9,011 nucleotides of DNA from Candidatus Aenigmatarchaeota archaeon (GTDB lineage Archaea; Aenigmatarchaeota; Aenigmatarchaeia; PWEA01; JACQIF01), in contig JACQIF010000005.1 in NCBI GenBank assembly GCA_016198635.1, positions 1 through 9,011 of the forward strand, in the 5' to 3' direction. Position numbers and translations under genes: made by a program. This document shows, in pieces, positions 5,980 to 9,011 of the stretch (its first letter is position 1; each line of letters opens with the position of its first letter). The notes beneath the pieces are model-generated. The model had not been told where the DNA came from, ran no database searches, and saw only the letters and a list, made by a program, of their open reading frames with translations.

Positions 5980-6822
5980 TCACTCTATGTAGTCGATTCC
6001 GTTGTTTTTGAGAGTGAAGCTACCGGTTCCGCCTTTCTTCTTCAAGAGAATGTGGTAGACCATGTGCCCGGACGATTTAAGGTGGGCTTCGATAACTCCC
6101 TGCGCCCCTTCGGCAACACCGAGGTTCCGCGTGTTGAAGATGTATCGCCCGGGCGCATCGATTTGCGGGACGACTGACTTGAATGAGTTGAGTTTTACTC
6201 CAACACTCTTACGGCGCATGAATGGACGGATATCAACTGGCTTTGGCGATATGAATGTTGCATAGCCTCTGTCCCAAGCAGGTTCTATGAAGTCCGAAAG
6301 ACCGTGGCCTGGAATTGCGTAGCCATCGAATCTTTGGCCATCTACCATGAGCTCTTCTACGCGGTTCTGCGGCAACTCTCTCATAAACGCCTGCACCGCA
6401 GTCCCTCGTTCAACCAGAGCCTGTGGGGAGTATCTGCCCATGCCCAGCGCGCGGTACGCCTGATCCAAAACGTCGAGGTCGCTGAAGACGTCGTCGGTCT
6501 TCCACAATGTGGACGAGTCTGCCATAATGGCGTAGCCAACCTCCCGCTGGTCTTCTCTGTTCCTAGTCACCAAAGGCTTAAACTTCTTGGAAGAACCTCC
6601 TATCTCATCATCGATTATGTTGTAGAATCTGTTGCTTGAAACGGCGCTTTTTGCGAATACAAGGGAGCCATCAGCTCCTGTGACAAGACCGTGTTTCTTC
6701 GCTACATCATTCATACCATCTTGTGAAAGCGGGGAGTATACTATTGCCGTTCCTCGATGTCTTGTCAGCAAGACCATTGCGTCATCAGGCATCGGTCTTA
6801 CAACAATCTTGCCATAGTGCAT
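5980..6822 (-). CDS. Hypothetical protein, cysteine-free, no recognised family
   Basis: I do not recognise this 280-residue protein. It has no signal peptide and no membrane segment, so it is probably cytosolic. From the ATG at 6822 it contains no cysteine. The N-terminal third is mixed (MHYGKIVVRPMPDDAMVLLT), the middle is charged and helix-like (VLDQAYRALGMGRYSPQALVERG), and the last 90 residues look beta-rich with basic patches (RPFMRRKSVGVKLNSFKS, HILLKKKGGTGSF). The TTG 12 bases upstream (6834) is an alternative start; TATA spacing predicts transcription starting near 6831, which favours the ATG with a leader of about nine nt. Hand counts of two 60-base rows within it give 43-47% G+C against 53-60% for two rows in the DHH gene, so composition may differ from the housekeeping neighbours. 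A function cannot be assigned. Confidence 0.75.
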   Translation of the reverse strand: MHYGKIVVRPMPDDAMVLLTRHRGTAIVYSPLSQDGMNDVAKKHGLVTGADGSLVFAKSAVSSNRFYNIIDDEIGGSSKKFKPLVTRNREDQREVGYAIMADSSTLWKTDDVFSDLDVLDQAYRALGMGRYSPQALVERGTAVQAFMRELPQNRVEELMVDGQRFDGYAIPGHGLSDFIEPAWDRGYATFISPKPVDIRPFMRRKSVGVKLNSFKSVVPQIDAPGRYIFNTRNLGVAEGAQGVIEAHLKSSGHMVYHILLKKKGGTGSFTLKNNGIDYIE

Positions 6823-6853
6823 AGTGCAACCCAACGGTAAGCCAGAAGAAATC

Positions 6854-6861
6854 TATTTAAA
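6854..6861 (-). promoter_or_regulatory. TATA box of the hypothetical gene ending at 5980
   Basis: On the minus strand this reads TTTAAATA, centred about 35 bases before the ATG at 6822 and 23 before the TTG at 6834. It lies in the 82-base gap downstream of the 103-residue ORF, so the hypothetical gene probably has its own transcript even though its upstream neighbour is on the same strand. Confidence 0.55.
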
Positions 6862-6904
6862 ACCCTCGAGTTTTAAAGAATACTAATCCTTATGAGAACC
6901 AAGA

Positions 6905-7216
6905 CTATCTATAGACAATGCCTGGATCGTCACCAGAAGCCATTACAAAATCTTCCATAACCAACGCAGCGTCGTAGAGAACCGGGTGGTCATACTGCCC
7001 TTCAACGACAGCCTGCACGGCGCTCCTATAGAGAGATGGATGATTGGTTTTTAGATGAATGACGTGCGGCCTACTTTGCCGTTCCACGTGATGCTCCACG
7101 AAATTCATATGGAGATTGTTTCTTCTGAGCGGATCCTTGAACTCCTCTCGATTCCTTGGCCTACTTAAATATTCTCTTTTAGGAATAGAAATCTGCGTGG
7201 TCGTTTCGGATGCCAT
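6905..7216 (-). CDS. Small hypothetical protein, histidine-rich, no recognised family
   Basis: The 103-residue product matches no family I know. The N-terminal 35 residues are polar and rich in Arg/Glu (KREYLSRPRNREEFKDPLRR), probably flexible. Six histidines fall between residues 36 and 59 (His36, 42, 43, 51, 54, 59), with one more at 77. The rest (SLYRSAVQAVVEGQYDHPVLYDAALVMEDFVM) looks helical. There is no cysteine, signal peptide or membrane segment. Support for it being a real gene comes from a TATA box centred about 26-27 bases before the ATG at 7216, the same leaderless arrangement as its confirmed neighbours, and from lack of any competing gene on the other strand. It may work with the next gene on the same strand (5980-6822), but that gene has its own TATA box. 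Confidence 0.6.
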   Translation of the reverse strand: MASETTTQISIPKREYLSRPRNREEFKDPLRRNNLHMNFVEHHVERQSRPHVIHLKTNHPSLYRSAVQAVVEGQYDHPVLYDAALVMEDFVMASGDDPGIVYR

Positions 7217-7238
7217 ATTTTAGAGAGGGCATATAGCC

Positions 7239-7247
7239 TTTATAAAA
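7239..7247 (-). promoter_or_regulatory. TATA box of the 103-residue ORF, overlapping the DUF1405 stop codon
   Basis: On the minus strand TTTTATAAA runs through the last Leu codon and the TAA stop (7240-7242) of the DUF1405 gene. Its centre is about 26-27 bases before the ATG at 7216, predicting a leaderless transcript separate from the upstream operon. Confidence 0.6.
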
Positions 7248-7893
7248 GACGTTTATTAGATTTTTGCGCCTCCGGACTAAACAGATGTAAAGTTCGTCTA
7301 TCGCCGAATTTTCTATAGAAACATAGGGAAATCGTTATCGTAGCGAGCACGCTTTCCGCTGCGAGGGCGTTGAGGTAAGACCCGCCTATGAATGGGATGG
7401 GATACGGAACAGTCCCCATAACATAGTCCATGAAGTCACCCAAGAGGAACCATCCCATCACGAGCGCCGCGTGTTTCGCACGCACGCGTCCTTTCCAGAC
7501 GCTTGCTATTACGAACGCCTCAAGCACCATCCCCAGATGAAGCAAAATCAACGTCGCTGAGAACGCTGCATTAAGGACAAAGTAGGAGGGCCAGAACAGG
7601 AACAGGACGAAAACGGACCAGAGACCGGTCTTTACAAGGTATAATGCCGTCAGGAGGTTCAGCGCAGGATGCTGGTATTTCTTGAATGTGTAGAGGAATA
7701 GAAACGACGCGAACAGCATAACTGCGGTCGGCGAGTCAGGAACGAACGCCCAAAGGTGACGCGGCGTATCGAGCAGTTGCCCAGAATAGTAGTATAGGCC
7801 GAAGGCCACGCCTGCCAGGTTTACGAGAATCAGCAATGCGGCAAGCGCCTTGTTCTTGGCGAACTGCGACAGGAAATTCCGCTCTGTCTTCAT
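7240..7893 (-). CDS. DUF1405 family integral membrane protein
   Basis: The 217-residue protein belongs to the DUF1405 (YpjA-like) membrane family, whose function is unknown. The hallmark LWAFVPDSPTAVMLF lies at about residues 47-61, and GDFMDYVMG (152-160) matches the conserved acidic D..DY segment near the end of the fifth helix. About six hydrophobic segments are visible, near residues 15-36, 55-70, 78-100, 110-132, 141-160 and 172-192. The N-terminus is basic and polar and the C-terminal tail (from about 194) is charged, so both ends are probably cytosolic. The ATG at 7893 overlaps the TGA of the upstream acyltransferase as ATGA, indicating one operon and translational coupling. This pairing suggests a cell-envelope or membrane-linked role, which is inference. 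Confidence 0.85.
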   Translation of the reverse strand: MKTERNFLSQFAKNKALAALLILVNLAGVAFGLYYYSGQLLDTPRHLWAFVPDSPTAVMLFASFLFLYTFKKYQHPALNLLTALYLVKTGLWSVFVLFLFWPSYFVLNAAFSATLILLHLGMVLEAFVIASVWKGRVRAKHAALVMGWFLLGDFMDYVMGTVPYPIPFIGGSYLNALAAESVLATITISLCFYRKFGDRRTLHLFSPEAQKSNKRLL

Positions 7894-8369
7894 TTCTTTA
7901 TCCTCTCTACTACCATCGGGTTGCCATACGCACGCGCGTGCGCCGGGACATCACGGTCAACGAGCGTCGCCGCCGATACGGACGCGCCGTCTCCTATAGT
8001 GACGCCTGCGAGTATCGTACTGTTTGCGCCTATCATGCAACGCCGTCCGATGCGAACGCGTCCGCGCCTCCACTCCTTCTGCAGGAACTCGTGCGTGAGA
8101 ATCATAGCGTTCGCGCCGATTATTGTTTCGTCTCCTATCTCTATTAGTTCCGGGAAGAATATGTCCATCGTCGCGTCCATTCCCACCCTTGCGTATTTTC
8201 CTATTTTGATCCCCATGAGCCTGTAGCATGGGTTTCTTATTCCTGGGGGTATAATTTTGGCCAGTTTCATCAGAACTACATTTTTTGTAACAACTAACGG
8301 GTTTTTGGCCTGTTTCCAGTACCAGAGGCTGTTGTGTTCGCGAACGGCGTGACGTTCTAGGCGGCGCAT
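7890..8369 (-). CDS. Hexapeptide-repeat acyltransferase (left-handed beta-helix, CysE/LacA/NodL-like)
   Basis: The 159-residue protein ends in a left-handed parallel beta-helix built from hexapeptide repeats: IGKYARVG, IEIGDETIIGANAMIL, VRIGRRCMIGANSTIL, VTIGDGASVSAATLV. A short loop after the second repeat block carries THEF, whose His93 fits the catalytic histidine of acetyltransferases of the maltose/galactoside/NodL type; these use acetyl-CoA on a sugar or similar acceptor and act as trimers. The AYGNPMVVER ending matches the 'GxPAkxi' capping segment. The first 55 residues are helical and basic and may replace the usual N-terminal region. The acceptor cannot be predicted. The ATG at 8369 is chosen; a TTG at 8378 is possible and lies close to the start predicted by the TATA box. 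It is the first gene of an operon with DUF1405. Confidence 0.85.
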   Translation of the reverse strand: MRRLERHAVREHNSLWYWKQAKNPLVVTKNVVLMKLAKIIPPGIRNPCYRLMGIKIGKYARVGMDATMDIFFPELIEIGDETIIGANAMILTHEFLQKEWRRGRVRIGRRCMIGANSTILAGVTIGDGASVSAATLVDRDVPAHARAYGNPMVVERIKK

Positions 8370-8401
8370 AATATCCAATAGGCCAGCCGCCCAAATAAGT
8401 G

Positions 8402-8413
8402 TTTATATACCTT
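8402..8413. promoter_or_regulatory. TATA element probably serving both S6e (+) and the acyltransferase operon (-)
   Basis: TTTATATACCTT on the plus strand has its TATA centre about 74 bases before the S6e ATG, giving a leader of about 48 nt. The reverse complement of its first eight bases, TATATAAA, is centred about 27 bases before the TTG at 8378 and 36 before the ATG at 8369. I see no other good TATA box for the acyltransferase operon, so one near-symmetric element may drive both directions. Confidence 0.5.
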
Positions 8414-8462
8414 CCTCTCTGACTCTCTATACCCGGTTTTGATACTCGTGCACGAGCGTAGC

Positions 8463-8474
8463 TGGGTGGGTGAT
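8463..8474 (+). promoter_or_regulatory. Shine-Dalgarno sequence of S6e
   Basis: GGGTGGGTGAT precedes the ATG at 8480 by about five bases. GGTGAT is fully complementary to the usual archaeal 16S rRNA 3' end. This sets S6e apart from the mostly leaderless genes of the window and confirms its start. Confidence 0.7.
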
Positions 8475-8479
8475 AAAGA

Positions 8480-8914
8480 ATGTTTAGAACAGTAGTTTCT
8501 GCAAAAGACGGAAAAGCGTTCCAAAAAGACATAGACGCGCCTTCGTTGGTCGGGATGAAATTAGGCGACAAAGTAGATGGGGCGCTTATCGGACTGAACG
8601 GATACCAGCTAGAGATAACAGGGGGCTCGGACAAGGAGGGCTTTCCGATGCGCAAAGACGTGCCGGGACTCGCCCGCAGGCGCATACTTCTGTCAGACGG
8701 CACCGGATACAATGCAGTACAGAGCGGCGTCCGCAAGCGCAAGTCCGTGCGCGGCAACACAATATCAGAACTTATCGTGCAGGTGAACCTGAAGGTGGTT
8801 ACTGCAGGCGAACGTGCGGTACACGAACTGTGGGGCATCACGCCGAAGCCGCCCAAGGAGAAGTTCAAGAATACCGTTTCTGAACAGGCAAAGCCCGAAG
8901 AAAAGAAGGGGTGA
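8480..8914 (+). CDS. rps6e: 30S ribosomal protein S6e
   Basis: The 144-residue protein is archaeal/eukaryotic S6, a small-subunit component. The signature segment GGSDKEGFPMRKDVPGLARRR is followed by VRKRKSVRGNTISELIVQVNLKVV, both highly typical of S6e. The C-terminal 25 or so residues (PKPPKEKFKNTVSEQAKPEE...) form a charged, low-complexity tail somewhat longer than in compact archaeal versions. The start is fixed by a strong Shine-Dalgarno sequence and by family alignment (MFRTVVS). Its TGA overlaps the GTG start of aIF2-gamma. The S6e to aIF2-gamma order is a widely conserved archaeal pairing, so the two are very likely cotranscribed and translationally coupled. The leader contains a 12-base perfect palindrome (8445-8456). 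Confidence 0.96.
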   Translation: MFRTVVSAKDGKAFQKDIDAPSLVGMKLGDKVDGALIGLNGYQLEITGGSDKEGFPMRKDVPGLARRRILLSDGTGYNAVQSGVRKRKSVRGNTISELIVQVNLKVVTAGERAVHELWGITPKPPKEKFKNTVSEQAKPEEKKG

Positions 8915-9011
8915 GTAAGGTCGCCATTAAATCTAAACAAGACGCCAACGACCCGCGTCTTATCCCAGAAGTCAACATCGGGCTCGTCGGCCACGTCGAC
9001 CACGGCAAGAC
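8911..9011 (+). CDS. eif2g: Translation initiation factor aIF2 subunit gamma, N-terminal fragment
   Basis: Only the first 33 complete codons are present; the gene runs off the right edge. It starts with GTG at 8911, overlapping the S6e stop by four bases (GTGA). After a short basic N-terminus it reads PEVNIGLVGHVDHGKT, the first strand and P-loop (GHVDHGKT, residues 27-34) of the GTPase domain, in the form specific to aIF2/eIF2-gamma (IPEVNIG). The gamma subunit binds GTP and initiator Met-tRNA and delivers it to the small ribosomal subunit. Elongation factor EF1A has a similar P-loop, but the PEVNIGLVGHVDHGKT spacing and the position after S6e make aIF2-gamma the clear choice. Confidence 0.93.
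   Translation, partial: MSKVAIKSKQDANDPRLIPEVNIGLVGHVDHGK

Noticed and set aside
7957..9003. 348-codon minus-strand frame across S6e and the acyltransferase
   Set aside because: Its sequence is low-complexity and Arg-rich where it overlaps the acyltransferase frame, and S6e, aIF2-gamma and the acyltransferase are all secure in other frames.

Overview
The window is archaeal chromosomal DNA dominated by housekeeping genes. It carries deoxyhypusine synthase, a geranylgeranyl-reductase-family flavoprotein, a class IIb AspRS, UPF0147, ribosomal protein S6e followed directly by translation factor aIF2-gamma, and a RadB C-terminus. TATA boxes of the TTTAWATA type recur upstream of the genes. RadB points to a euryarchaeal or DPANN-type lineage rather than Crenarchaeota, although the deoxyhypusine synthase most resembles the Sulfolobus-type sequence; the exact lineage cannot be fixed from this window. 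I see no rRNA, tRNA, CRISPR array, insertion sequence or prophage gene.

Layout, left to right. The 3' end of radB (+) is followed by a 131-base gap holding three perfect hairpins in a row. Then come deoxyhypusine synthase (+), the FAD-dependent isoprenoid reductase (+) and, convergent with it and overlapping stop codon to stop codon, AspRS (-). A short divergent promoter region separates AspRS from a secreted, C-terminally anchored protein of unknown function (+). Next are a DHH/DHHA1 phosphoesterase (+) and UPF0147 (+). A minus-strand block follows: an unrecognised 280-residue cysteine-free protein, an unrecognised 103-residue histidine-rich protein, a DUF1405 membrane protein and a hexapeptide acyltransferase. 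The last two overlap by ATGA and form an operon. The right end is S6e and the start of aIF2-gamma (+), which overlap by four bases.

The gene functions mostly fit separate core processes: eIF5A hypusination, saturation of isoprenoid chains (membrane ether lipids), tRNA charging, short-nucleotide or RNA turnover, and translation initiation. The clearest system-level signal is regulatory. Many genes have a TATA box whose centre lies 25-28 bases before the start codon, which predicts leaderless mRNAs. S6e and UPF0147 instead share an identical 12-base TATA element placed 75-76 bases upstream, which predicts leaders of about 48-49 nt with Shine-Dalgarno-like sequences. The best places to look for something new are the hairpin cluster at 253-323, the two unrecognised genes between 5980 and 7216, and the anchored secreted protein at 3997-4593. 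I did not find a convincing undescribed multi-gene system.
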